Part shown: positions 1 to 8,563 of the stretch, piece by piece
How the letters are laid out: the number at the start of each line of letters is the position of its first letter
How positions within the stretch are numbered: position 1 is the stretch's first letter
Assembly (NCBI GenBank): GCA_035702985.1
Contig: DASSZD010000165.1
Span: 1 to 48,943 of the forward strand
DNA length: 48,943 nucleotides
Source of the DNA: JAKAXG01 sp035702985
Lineage (GTDB): Bacteria; Actinomycetota; Acidimicrobiia; Acidimicrobiales; Palsa-688
Direction: 5' to 3'
Program-made: the position numbers and the translations under genes
The notes under the pieces: generated by a model
Databases searched by the model: none
Told to the model about the DNA's origin: nothing
What the model saw: only the letters and a program-made list of their open reading frames with translations

Positions 1-1472
1 TGAACGGGGGCGACCAGGAGGGGGCGTGGCGGCGGCTGGTGCGGGACAACCCGTTCCCGGCCGTGCACGGCCGGGTCTGCTACCACCCCTGCGAGGCCGG
101 CTGCAACCGGGCCAGCCTGGACAGCGCGGTGTCCATCCACGCGGTGGAGCGCTTCCTCGGCGACACCGCCCTCGAGCGGGGCTGGCGCTTCCCGCAACCG
201 GGGCCGCCGACCGGTCGGCGGGTGCTGGTCGTCGGGGCCGGGCCCAGTGGGTTGTCCGCCGCCTACCACCTGGCCCGGCTGGGCCACTCGGTGGAGGTCC
301 GCGACGCCGGGGACCAGCCCGGCGGCATGATGCGCTACGGCATCCCGGCCTACCGGCTGCCCCGCGACGTGCTGGACGGCGAGGTGGCCAGGATCGAGGC
401 CCTCGGGGTGCGCTTCACGACCGGCCACACGGTGACCGACCTGGAGGAGGAGCGGCACCGGGGCGGCTACGACGCCGTGTTCGTGGCCGTGGGCGCCCAC
501 CTGTCCAGACGGGTGGACATCCCGGCCATGGACGCCGGGCCCATCGTCGACGCGGTGTCGCTGCTGCGCAGCGTGGCGTCGGGCGAGCGTCCGCAGATAG
601 GGCGCCGGGTGGCGGTCTACGGCGGGGGGAACACAGCCATGGACGCGGCCCGCACCGCCCGCCGCCTGGGGGCCACCGACGCGCTGGTGGTGTACCGGCG
701 GACCCGGGAGCAGATGCCGGCCCACGAGGAGGAGGCGGCCGACGCCGAGCGGGAGGGGGTGCGGATCAACTGGCTGCGCACCATCCGGGCGTTCGGGGGC
801 GGCCAGCTGCAGGTCGAGGTGATGGAACTGGACGGGTCCGGGTTCCCCCGCCCGACCGGGCGGTTCGAGACGCTGGCGGCGGATTCGGTCATCCTGGCCC
901 TGGGGCAGGAAACCGACAGCGCCTTCATGCGCACCCTGCCCGGCGTCGACTTCGGCGCCGACGGCACGGTGCAGGTGTCGGACACCCTGATGACCGGCTG
1001 CCCCGGGGTGTTCGCCGGCGGAGACATGGTCCCGGCGGAGCGCACCGTGACCGTGGGGGTGGGCCACGGCAAACGGGCGGCGGCCGAGATGGACGCCTGG
1101 CTCAGAGGCGAGAGCCGGTCGCGGCCGGCCAAGCACCCGACGGTCGGGTTCGACATGTTGAACCTGTGGTTCTTCGGGGACTCCCCCGGCCGGCGCCAGA
1201 GGGAGCTGGAGCCGGCCACCAGGCTGAGTGATTTTTCCGAAGTGGTGGGATCCCTGCCTTCCGCGGACGCCACCTTCGAGGCCCGCAGATGCCTGTCGTG
1301 CGGCAACTGCTGCGAGTGCGACGGCTGCCTGGGGGCGTGCCCGGAGGACGCCGTGATCAAGCTGGGTCCCGGCCACCGTTACCGCTTCGACTACAACCGC
1401 TGCACCGGGTGCCGGGCCTGCTACGAGCAGTGCCCGGTGCACGCCATCGAGATGGTCCCGGAACCTCGATGA
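1..1472 (+). CDS. GltD-like NAD(P)H/FAD oxidoreductase fused to a 2[4Fe-4S] ferredoxin domain (5' end missing)
   Basis: The frame is open from base 3, so the gene starts before the window. Family role: small-subunit glutamate synthase/NfnB-like flavoproteins move electrons between NAD(P)H and ferredoxin-level acceptors. Visible in order: an N-terminal Fe-S motif (RVCYHPCEAGCNR), an FAD Rossmann motif (VVGAGPSGLSAAYHLA), an NADPH Rossmann motif (YGGGNTAMDAARTA), a flavin motif near GVFAGGD, then a C-terminal ferredoxin module with the Cys-dense run CLSCGNCCECDGCLGACP and the classical CTGCRACYEQCP. The stop overlaps the start of the PFOR gene as ATGA (1469-1472), so the two are translationally coupled. 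I infer that it links PFOR-reduced ferredoxin to NADPH. A bona fide glutamate synthase small subunit is less likely because no gltB is adjacent and because of the ferredoxin tail. Confidence 0.9.
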   Translation, partial: NGGDQEGAWRRLVRDNPFPAVHGRVCYHPCEAGCNRASLDSAVSIHAVERFLGDTALERGWRFPQPGPPTGRRVLVVGAGPSGLSAAYHLARLGHSVEVRDAGDQPGGMMRYGIPAYRLPRDVLDGEVARIEALGVRFTTGHTVTDLEEERHRGGYDAVFVAVGAHLSRRVDIPAMDAGPIVDAVSLLRSVASGERPQIGRRVAVYGGGNTAMDAARTARRLGATDALVVYRRTREQMPAHEEEAADAEREGVRINWLRTIRAFGGGQLQVEVMELDGSGFPRPTGRFETLAADSVILALGQETDSAFMRTLPGVDFGADGTVQVSDTLMTGCPGVFAGGDMVPAERTVTVGVGHGKRAAAEMDAWLRGESRSRPAKHPTVGFDMLNLWFFGDSPGRRQRELEPATRLSDFSEVVGSLPSADATFEARRCLSCGNCCECDGCLGACPEDAVIKLGPGHRYRFDYNRCTGCRACYEQCPVHAIEMVPEPR

Positions 1473-4400
1473 GCCGGACCGTGCTGGACGGCAACGGGGC
1501 GGCCGTCTCGGTGGCGTACCGCCTGAGCGAGCTGTGCTGCATATACCCCATCACTCCCTCCTCGCCGATGGCCGAGCTGGCCGACGAGTGGTCGAGCCGG
1601 GGCCGGCCCAACCTGTGGGGCAGCGTGCCCCGGGTGGTGGAGATGCAGAGCGAGGGCGGGGCGGCGGGGGCGCTCCACGGGGCGCTGCAGGGCGGGGCGC
1701 TGGCGACCACGTTCACGGCGTCGCAGGGCCTGCTCCTGATGGTGCCGAACATGTACAAGATCGCCGGGGAGCTGACCTCGGCGGTGATCCATGTGGCGGC
1801 CCGCTCCCTGGCGGCCCAGGGCCTGTCCATCTTCGGGGACCACTCCGATGTGATGGCCACCCGCCAGACCGGCTTCGCCCTGCTGTGCTCGGCGTCGGTG
1901 CAGGAGGCCCACGACCTGGCCCTGATAGCCCACGCCGCCACCCTGGCCAGCCGGGTGCCGTTCCTGCACTTCTTCGACGGGTTCCGCACCTCCCACGAGC
2001 TCAACACGCTCGACATGCTGGCCGACGCCGACCTGGCCGCCCTGGTACCCGCGGAGCTGGTCCGCCAGCACCGGCTGCGGTCCCTGTCCCCGGAGCGGCC
2101 GTTCGTGCGGGGCACGTCGCAGAACCCCGATGTGTACTTCCAGGCCCGCGAGACGGTCAACCCGTTCTACGCCCGGGTCCCGGCGGTGGTGGCGGACCTG
2201 ATGGACCGCCTGGGCGAGCGGACCGGCCGGCACTACGGGCTGGTCGACTACCGGGGCGACCCGCAGGCGGAGCGGGTGGTCGTGGTCATGGGGTCCGCCG
2301 GGCAGACCGTCGGCGAGACCGTGGACCACCTGCGGGCCCGGGGTGAGCGGGTGGGGGTGGCCCAGGTCCGGCTGTACCGCCCCTTCCCCGCCCAGGCCCT
2401 GGTGGCGGCGTTGCCGGCGACGGTGCGGGCGGTGGCCGTACTGGACCGCACCAAGGAGCCCGGGTCGCTGGGCGAGCCGCTGTTCCTCGACGTGCTCGCC
2501 GCCCTGGCCGAGGCCCACGCAGGAGGCCAGCTTTCCCGCATGCCGGTGGTGACGGGCGGCCGCTACGGCCTGTCGTCGAAGGAGTTCTCCCCCGGCATGG
2601 CCGCGGCGGTGCTGGCGGAGCTGGACCGGGTCCCGGCTCCGGACCGGCCGGGCCCCCGGCGGCGGTTCACCGTGGGCATCAACGACGACGTATCGGGCAC
2701 CAGCCTGGCGTGGGACCCGGACCTGGACATCGAGCCGGCCGGCACGGTGCGGGCCGTGTTCTTCGGGCTGGGCTCCGACGGGACGGTGGGTGCCAACAAG
2801 GCCACCATCAAGATCCTGGCCGACCAGGGCCTCTACGCCCAGGGATATTTCGTCTACGACTCCAAGAAATCCGGTTCGCAGACGGTCTCCCACCTGCGGT
2901 TCGGGCCGGCTCCCATCCGGGCCCCGTACCTGGTCTCGCAGGCCGGCTTCGTCGGCTGCCACCACTTCGGCCTGCTGGACCGGCCCGAGGTGCTCGCCCG
3001 GGCCGCTCCCGGAGCGGTCCTGCTGCTCAACACCCGCCACCCGCCCGGGCAGGTGTGGGACGCCCTGCCCGCTCCGGTGCAGGAGCAGATCCTGGACAAA
3101 GGCGTCGACCTCTACGTGGTCGACGCCAACCGCATCGCCGCCGAAGCCGGCCTGGCCGGGCGGACCAACACGGTCCTGCAGGCCTGCTTCTTCGCCATCT
3201 CGAAGGTGATGGAACCGGACCGGGCCATCGCCGCGGTCAAGGAGCAGATAGCCCACAGCTACGCCCGGCGCGGGCCGGAGGTGGTCGAACGCAACCAGCG
3301 GGCCGTGGACCGGGCCCTGGACGGGCTGCATCGGGTGGACATACCCGGCCGGGTCACCTCCACGGTCGGCGTCAGGGCGGCGGTTCCGGCGGACGCCCCG
3401 GAGTTCGTGCGGCGGGTCACCGCCACGATGATGGTGGGCCGGGGGGACGAGCTGCCGGTGAGCGCCCTGCCGGCGGACGGCACCTACCCCAGCGGCACCA
3501 CCCGCTACGAGAAGCGCAACGTCTCGGACCTGGTGGCCAGCTGGGACCCCCAGCTGTGCATCCAGTGCGGCAACTGCAGCTTCGTCTGCCCCCACAGCGT
3601 CATCCGCACCCGCTACTACCATCCCGACCGGCTGACCGGGGCCCCGGCCCGGTTCCCGTCGGCGCCGCTCACCGGCCCGGGCCTGCCCGACACCCGGTTC
3701 AGCCTGCAGGTCTACGTCGAGGACTGCACCGGATGCGGGCTGTGCGTGGAGGCGTGCCCGGTGTCCTCCGGCGGCGAACCGGCCCGGCGGGCCATCAACC
3801 TGACCGAGCGGGAGCCCGTCGTGGCCGCCGAACGGGCCAACGTGGCCTTCTTCGAGCAGCTTCCACAGGCGGACCGGTCCCGGGTGGACTTCGGCACGGT
3901 GCGGGGGGTGCAGTTCCTCGAGCCTCTGTTCGAGTTCTCCGGGGCGTGCGCCGGATGCGGCGAGACCCCCTACCTCAAGCTGATGTCCCAGCTGTTCGGG
4001 GACCGTTTGGTGGTGGCCAACGCCACCGGCTGTTCGTCCATCTACGGCGGCAACCTCCCGACCACCCCGTGGGCGGCCGACGCCGACGGTCACGGCCCGG
4101 CGTGGTCGAACTCCCTGTTCGAGGACAACGCGGAGTTCGGGCTGGGGCTGCGCCTGGCCGCCGACCGGCACACCGAACTGGCCCGGCGCCGCCTGGGCGA
4201 GCTCGGCGACCGGGTCGGCGCCGACCTGGCCGACGAGATCCTGGCGGCGCCCCAGATCCGCGAGTCGGAGATCCGGCGCCAGCGGGCCCGTGTGGAGGAG
4301 CTGGAGCGGCGGTTGCGAGCCCTGGACGGCCCGGCGGTGGAGGACCTGCTCAGCGTGATCGACCATCTCATCCGCCGGAGCGTCTGGATCGTGGGCGGCG

Positions 4401-5053
4401 ACGGGTGGGCCTACGACATCGGGTCGGGAGGCCTGGACCACGTGCTGGCCAGCGGCCACGACGTCAACGTGCTGGTCCTCGACACGGAGGTGTACTCCAA
4501 CACCGGCGGCCAGATGTCCAAGGCCACCCCGCTGGGAGCGGTGGCCAAGTTCGCGGCGGGCGGCAAGACCACCCCCACCAAGGACCTGGCCCTGCAGGCC
4601 ATCGCCCTGGCCGACGTGTACGTGGCACGGGTGGCCATGGGCGCCGACCCTCAGCACACCCTCACCGCCTTCCGCGAGGCCGAGACGTACCCGGGCCCGT
4701 CGCTGATCATCGCCTACAGCCACTGCATCGCCCACGGCTTCGAGATGCGCGACGGGCTCGATCAGCAGTACCGGGCCACGGCCAGCGGTCACTGGCCGCT
4801 CCTGCGGTACAACCCGGTCCTGCGCGACAGCGGGGCCAACCCGTTCCTGCTCGACTCCCCCCGACCCCGCATGCCCCTGGCCGACTACCGGATGCGCGAG
4901 CTGCGTTTCCGGTCCCTCGCCGACCGGGACCCGGGCGAGGCGCAACGCCAACTCTCCCTGGCCCAGGTCGCCGCCAACCTGAGGTGGCAGACCTACGAGG
5001 AGCTGGCCAGCCGGCCCCCCCACCCGGACCCGTCCGGCCGGGGCGGAGCCTGA
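1469..5053 (+). CDS. nifJ: Pyruvate:ferredoxin (flavodoxin) oxidoreductase, single-chain
   Basis: The 1194-aa product is normal length for single-chain PFOR, which oxidatively decarboxylates pyruvate to acetyl-CoA and reduces ferredoxin in the cytoplasm. Seen in order: pyruvate-binding domain I with YPITPSSPMAE (about residue 25), the gamma domain with GLGSDGTVGANKATIK (about 430), two ferredoxin clusters CIQCGNCSFVC (about 697) and CTGCGLCVEAC (about 753), and the ThDP domain with CAGCGETPY, GCSSIYGG and DTEVYSNTGGQ. The third-cluster cysteines (CAGC, the Cys of GCSS, the Cys of SHCIAHG) are all present, so the enzyme looks intact. The ATG at 1469 is chosen because it makes the ATGA overlap with the upstream gene; the frame is open further upstream, but there it only shadows the ferredoxin domain. 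The stop lies inside the first unit of a tandem repeat. Confidence 0.97.
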   Translation: MSRTVLDGNGAAVSVAYRLSELCCIYPITPSSPMAELADEWSSRGRPNLWGSVPRVVEMQSEGGAAGALHGALQGGALATTFTASQGLLLMVPNMYKIAGELTSAVIHVAARSLAAQGLSIFGDHSDVMATRQTGFALLCSASVQEAHDLALIAHAATLASRVPFLHFFDGFRTSHELNTLDMLADADLAALVPAELVRQHRLRSLSPERPFVRGTSQNPDVYFQARETVNPFYARVPAVVADLMDRLGERTGRHYGLVDYRGDPQAERVVVVMGSAGQTVGETVDHLRARGERVGVAQVRLYRPFPAQALVAALPATVRAVAVLDRTKEPGSLGEPLFLDVLAALAEAHAGGQLSRMPVVTGGRYGLSSKEFSPGMAAAVLAELDRVPAPDRPGPRRRFTVGINDDVSGTSLAWDPDLDIEPAGTVRAVFFGLGSDGTVGANKATIKILADQGLYAQGYFVYDSKKSGSQTVSHLRFGPAPIRAPYLVSQAGFVGCHHFGLLDRPEVLARAAPGAVLLLNTRHPPGQVWDALPAPVQEQILDKGVDLYVVDANRIAAEAGLAGRTNTVLQACFFAISKVMEPDRAIAAVKEQIAHSYARRGPEVVERNQRAVDRALDGLHRVDIPGRVTSTVGVRAAVPADAPEFVRRVTATMMVGRGDELPVSALPADGTYPSGTTRYEKRNVSDLVASWDPQLCIQCGNCSFVCPHSVIRTRYYHPDRLTGAPARFPSAPLTGPGLPDTRFSLQVYVEDCTGCGLCVEACPVSSGGEPARRAINLTEREPVVAAERANVAFFEQLPQADRSRVDFGTVRGVQFLEPLFEFSGACAGCGETPYLKLMSQLFGDRLVVANATGCSSIYGGNLPTTPWAADADGHGPAWSNSLFEDNAEFGLGLRLAADRHTELARRRLGELGDRVGADLADEILAAPQIRESEIRRQRARVEELERRLRALDGPAVEDLLSVIDHLIRRSVWIVGGDGWAYDIGSGGLDHVLASGHDVNVLVLDTEVYSNTGGQMSKATPLGAVAKFAAGGKTTPTKDLALQAIALADVYVARVAMGADPQHTLTAFREAETYPGPSLIIAYSHCIAHGFEMRDGLDQQYRATASGHWPLLRYNPVLRDSGANPFLLDSPRPRMPLADYRMRELRFRSLADRDPGEAQRQLSLAQVAANLRWQTYEELASRPPHPDPSGRGGA

Positions 5054-5209
5054 CCGGCGCCCGGTCGGTACTCCTCGCCCCTCCCGGGCGGCCCGGGCTG
5101 GAGCATGACCGGCGCCCGGTCGGTACGCCTCGCCCCTCCCGGGCGGCCCGGGCTGGAGCCTGGCCGGCGCCCGGTCGGTACTCCTCGCCGCTCCCGGGCG
5201 GCCCGGGCG
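5045..5209. repeat. Three tandem 55-bp repeats with two hairpins per unit
   Basis: Units start at 5045, 5100 and 5155 (period exactly 55) and differ at only a few positions. Each unit holds a perfect stem GACCGG-CGC-CCGGTC (GGCCGG... in the third unit) and a second stem CCCGGG-CGG-CCCGGG. The array fills the space between the convergent PFOR and alcohol dehydrogenase genes: the PFOR stop (5051-5053) is inside unit 1 and the dehydrogenase stop (5215) lies just past unit 3. A bidirectional terminator or mRNA 3'-end stabiliser is plausible. There is no T-tract. Confidence 0.92.
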
Positions 5210-5214
5210 GCCGG

Positions 5215-6228
5215 TCAGGGCTCCCGGTCCATGACCAGGACGGCCGCCCCCCGGACCCGGTCGTGGGCCAGGTCCGACAGGGCCCGGTCCGCCTGCCGAA
5301 ACGGGTAGGGGGTCGTGGTGACCTGGAGCCGCAGCCGGGTGGCGGCGGCCAGCATCTCCTCGCCATCGACGCGGGTGTTGGCCGTCACGCTGGTCAGCGT
5401 GCGCTCCTCGAAGAGGTGCTTCTGGTAGGTGAGCGGAGGGATGTCGCTCAGGTGGATGCCGGCGACGGCCAGGGTCCCGCCTCGATCGAGGGCCTCGAGG
5501 GCGACGGGAACCAGCTCCCCGGCCGGGGCGAACAGGATGGCCGCGTCGAGCGGCTCGGGGGGCCGGTCGGCGGCCGCCCGGGCCGAGGCCGCCCCCAGCG
5601 AGAGGGCCAGCTGGCGGCCCTCCTCGGAGCGGGTGAGCACGTGGACGGTGGCGCCCTCGTGGATGGCCACCTGGGCGGCCAGATGCGCCGACGCCCCGAA
5701 TCCGTACACCCCGAGGCGTCCGTAAGGGGGCAGATTGGCCCGGCGCAGCGCCCGGTAGCCGATGATGCCGGCGCAGAGCAACGGGGCGGCCTCCACGTCG
5801 TCGGCGAAGGCGGCGGGCAGGACGTAGGCGTAGTGCTCGTCCACCAGGGCGTACTCGGCGAAACCCCCGTCCACATCCCAGCCGGTGAACAGCGGTGAGA
5901 CACACAGGTTCTCGCGCCCGGCCCGGCAGAACCGGCACGCCCCGCAGGACCTGGCCAGCCAGGCGACCCCGATCCGGTCCCCCCGCCTGAACCTGCGGAC
6001 GCCCTCTCCGACGGCGTCGACCACCCCCACGATCTCGTGCCCGGGCGTCACCCCGGCCCGGCGGGGGGCCAGGTCCCCCTCGGCCAGGTGCAGGTCGGTG
6101 CGGCACACGCCACAGGCGCTGACCCGGATACGGACCTGGGCCGGCCCGGGGGTGGGGGTCGGGCGTTCCACCAGTACGAGCGGTCCGGTGTCGACGGGGC
6201 CGGGGCGCTCCACGATCCAGGCACGCAT
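5215..6228 (-). CDS. Zinc-dependent alcohol dehydrogenase family protein
   Basis: This 337-aa MDR-superfamily alcohol dehydrogenase is expected to oxidise alcohols or reduce aldehydes with NAD(P). Catalytic-zinc elements are visible near the N-terminus (ACGVCRTDLH and PGHEIVG), and the four structural-zinc cysteines sit in CGACRFCRAGRENLC. The cofactor Rossmann loop is GFGASAHLAAQVA (about residue 175). The order of elements resembles the AdhA/zinc-binding subgroup of Actinobacteria. The ATG at 6228 begins the conserved MRAWIVERPGP. It is convergent with PFOR, with the 55-bp array between, and 138 bp downstream of the flavoprotein gene on the same strand. That 138-bp gap shows nothing I recognise. 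The substrate is unknown. Confidence 0.92.
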   Translation of the reverse strand: MRAWIVERPGPVDTGPLVLVERPTPTPGPAQVRIRVSACGVCRTDLHLAEGDLAPRRAGVTPGHEIVGVVDAVGEGVRRFRRGDRIGVAWLARSCGACRFCRAGRENLCVSPLFTGWDVDGGFAEYALVDEHYAYVLPAAFADDVEAAPLLCAGIIGYRALRRANLPPYGRLGVYGFGASAHLAAQVAIHEGATVHVLTRSEEGRQLALSLGAASARAAADRPPEPLDAAILFAPAGELVPVALEALDRGGTLAVAGIHLSDIPPLTYQKHLFEERTLTSVTANTRVDGEEMLAAATRLRLQVTTTPYPFRQADRALSDLAHDRVRGAAVLVMDREP

Positions 6229-6366
6229 GGGGCTACTCCTCCGCTTCCGGTGTCATGAGGCGACTTTCGCAGATACGGGTGCCGCTGAGGGCCCCCGTCG
6301 TCGTTACGCCCACCAAACGGAGGCGCGGCTGCCGTCGCCGGCCGGGCCTCGGGCCCCGGACCGGGC

Positions 6367-7602
6367 TCAGCCCGGCCCCGGGCCGCTCAGGTCGCGCAGA
6401 TCGACGCCGGGGTCGGCGAGGACTTCCGGGTCCACCTGCTTGCCGGCGGCGAGGAGAGCCTCGATGGCGTCTCCGGCGTCCCAGACGTTGGCGTTCATGG
6501 CGGCCACCACGGTGCCGTGGCGCAGCCAGAAGGCCAGGAACTCCCCTTCCGCCGGGTCCCCCCGGAACACGACCCGGTCGAAGGCCGGGGCCCAGCCCCG
6601 GTACTCCATACCGAGGTCGTACTGGTCGGAGAAGAAGTACGGGGTCCGGTCGTAGACGACGTCCCGGCCGAGCATGGCCCGCGCCGCCACCGGCCCCTGG
6701 TTGAGGGCCGACGACCAGTGCTCCAGCCGGATCCGGGTCCCGTAGCGGGGATGGAAGGCGTTGGCCACGTCGCCGGCGGCGAAGATCGCCGGGACACTCG
6801 TCCTCAGGTGCTCGTCGACGAGCACGCCGTTGTCGACCGCCAGGCCGGCGTCCCGGGCCAGATCGACCCGGGGGGTCACGCCGACCCCGACCACCACCGC
6901 CTCGGCGGGGAGCGTGGTGCCGTCGCTGAGGCGGACCGCCTCGACGGCCTTCGAGCCGAGGAGCGCTTCCACCCCGGCACCCATGTGCAGGTCCACCCCG
7001 TGGGCGTCATGAAGGCGCAGGTACACCTCGCCCAGTTCCGGGCCGAGCACCCGTTCCAGGGGGACCGTCGCCATCTCCACCATCGCCACGTCCGCCCCCA
7101 TCTGGCGGGCGGAGGCGGCGACCTCCGCTCCGATCCACCCGGCCCCGATGACCACCAGCCGCGACGGTGTCGCCAGCCGTGCCCGCAGGGCGTCGGCGTC
7201 GGCGACCGTCCGCAGGTAGTGGACGCCCTCGAGATCTGCTCCCGGGACGGCGAGACGCCGGGGGCTGGCTCCGGTAGCGAGCAGCAGGCGGTCGAACGAC
7301 ATCCGCTCGCCGCCCTCCAGGACGACCTCCGAAGACCGCGGATCGAGACCGGTGACGGTGGTGGAGGTCCGCAGCTCTATGTCCTGATCCCGGTAGAAGT
7401 CCTGCTGATGGACCGCGGCGTCGTCGAATCCGGCCTCGCCCCGTAGGTAACCCTTCGACAGCGGCGGCCGCTCATAGGGGCGCACGGGCTCCTCGCCTAT
7501 GAGGACCACCCTCCCGTCGAAGCCCTCGCTGCGCAGCGTCTCCGCCGCCTTGGCGCCGGCCAGGCTGGCACCGACGATCACGAATGTCTGCTGATCCGGC
7601 AT
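6367..7602 (-). CDS. FAD-dependent ferredoxin/rubredoxin reductase-type oxidoreductase
   Basis: The 411-aa protein matches the size and layout of putidaredoxin/rubredoxin/ferredoxin-NAD(P) reductases that feed P450s, Rieske oxygenases or rubredoxins. Seen: the N-terminal FAD motif VGASLAGAKAAETLR, the PYERPPLSKGYLRGE segment characteristic of this family, the NAD motif VIGAGWIGAEVAASA, and the second flavin motif VPAIFAAGDVANAFHP. The ATG at 7602 is preceded by GAGGAGG about 9 nt upstream. Possible partners in the window are the P450 (19399-20709) and the rubredoxin (35539-35796), but neither is adjacent, so pairing is only inference. Confidence 0.93.
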   Translation of the reverse strand: MPDQQTFVIVGASLAGAKAAETLRSEGFDGRVVLIGEEPVRPYERPPLSKGYLRGEAGFDDAAVHQQDFYRDQDIELRTSTTVTGLDPRSSEVVLEGGERMSFDRLLLATGASPRRLAVPGADLEGVHYLRTVADADALRARLATPSRLVVIGAGWIGAEVAASARQMGADVAMVEMATVPLERVLGPELGEVYLRLHDAHGVDLHMGAGVEALLGSKAVEAVRLSDGTTLPAEAVVVGVGVTPRVDLARDAGLAVDNGVLVDEHLRTSVPAIFAAGDVANAFHPRYGTRIRLEHWSSALNQGPVAARAMLGRDVVYDRTPYFFSDQYDLGMEYRGWAPAFDRVVFRGDPAEGEFLAFWLRHGTVVAAMNANVWDAGDAIEALLAAGKQVDPEVLADPGVDLRDLSGPGPG

Positions 7603-7741
7603 CGCCTTCTGACCTCCTCAGGAGTCCGACGGCCCGGCGGTCAGCCTAGGTTCGTTCTAGCCGGGACTGGATATACGTTGTTCTCCTGAAACCCTGACCG
7701 GGCATCCATCGGCTTGCAGGCCCAGCGCACAAGGAGCAGCC

Positions 7742-8408
7742 ATGACTGCGCACCCGGCGCCGGAGGCGTTGTCCCGGCCCCGGAGGCGTTGTCCCGGCGC
7801 CGGAGGCGTTGTCCCGACTCCGGAGCGAAGCCGCCAACCTCGGAACCGCCCCCTACCTCGTGACCGTCGGAGAGGACGCCCGGCCCCACTGCTCGGTGGT
7901 GTCCCCCTGCTGGGACCGGAGGCCCGCAGGTTGACGGTGGCGGCGCCGGGGTCGTGGACCCGGAGCGAGCAGGCCGACCCCTTCCGGGGGGAACCACCCC
8001 CTCGTCGGGCGCCGGGGGGCCGGGGCCTCGAGGGGGTGGGTTGTTGCCCCCACAGGGACGTACCACACCCCTCGGCGAGTCCCGAAAGCCCGGACCGCCG
8101 GGGGGAACCGGCCGCCGGTGGCGCCGGGGAGACGGCGGAGCTGGACGTCCCTGCGCTGGCCCCGGCACAACGGCACGAGACGATCTTCGCCACAAACGAG
8201 GCCCTGACGCCGGGCGCCGGCTTCGTGCTGGCCAACGACCACGACCCCAAGCCGCTGCGCTACCAGTTCCCACCACGGGCGCGAGCACACCGGTGACTTC
8301 ACCCGGGACGACCTGCAGGCGGGCCCGGACCTGTGGCGGGTGCGGATCGGCCGCACCTCCGTGGCACCCAGGCGACCAACCGGCGCCGCTCCCCAGGGGC
8401 GCCCCTGA
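7742..8408 (+). pseudogene. Decayed PNPOx-like plus DUF2249 gene, multiply frameshifted
   Basis: An ATG with AGGAG about 7 nt upstream opens a frame that alternates with the correct one. If two of the three copies of the 20-bp repeat at 7757-7816 are removed, the ATG runs directly into LGTAPYLVTVGEDARPHC, a typical pyridoxamine-phosphate-oxidase-like strand. That frame then hits TGA at 7932; one missing base near 7917-7922 would continue it into RRLTVAAPGSWTRSEQA. Further on, ELDVPALAPAQRHETIF, FVLANDHDPKPLRYQF and, after one extra C near 8270, DLWRVRIGRTS make up a DUF2249 domain ending at TGA 8406. The middle (about 7990-8120) matches no family I know in any frame. The +40 and -1 lesions compensate, so DUF2249 is back in the ATG frame. 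Base-calling errors cannot be excluded for the single-base lesions. Confidence 0.72.
7757..7816 (+). repeat. Three 20-bp tandem repeats within a coding frame
   Basis: Units at 7757, 7777 and 7797 share CCGGAGGCGTTGTCCCG and vary only at the first few bases; a partial fourth unit (ACTCCGGAGCG) follows. Because 20 is not a multiple of 3, copy number sets the frame: one or four copies keep the PNPOx frame open, three do not. Confidence 0.93.
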
Positions 8409-8446
8409 CCGGGGCTGCGGGCGCAGTGGGATCAGACGGGGCCGCC

Positions 8447-8517
8447 GGAGCCACCCCGCGTCGGAGCCACACGGGTCGGAGCTGCCCCGGTCGGAGCGAC
8501 CCTTTGAGGTCCAAAGG
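8447..8517. promoter_or_regulatory. Degenerate 15-16-bp direct repeats plus a 17-bp palindrome upstream of the deacylase
   Basis: GGAG(C) cores recur at 8447, 8463, 8478 and 8493, embedded in related blocks of the form CGGTCGGAGC. They are followed by the perfect inverted repeat CCTTTG-AGGTC-CAAAGG (8501-8517). The palindrome lies 47 bp before the deacylase ATG, a position that fits an operator. No clear -35/-10 pair is visible. Confidence 0.4.
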
Positions 8518-8563
8518 CATGTGATCCGGGCGCCTTGCCGTCGCCGGGGCGTAGCATCGCGGG

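Noticed and set aside
5045..5209. CRISPR-like array
   Set aside because: The repeats are contiguous without unique spacers, only three units, and overlap two gene ends.
1421..6106. Minus-strand open frame of over 1500 codons across PFOR and the dehydrogenase
   Set aside because: It is antisense to a complete, motif-rich PFOR, is low-complexity in Arg/Gly/Pro, and arises because stop codons are rare in very GC-rich DNA.
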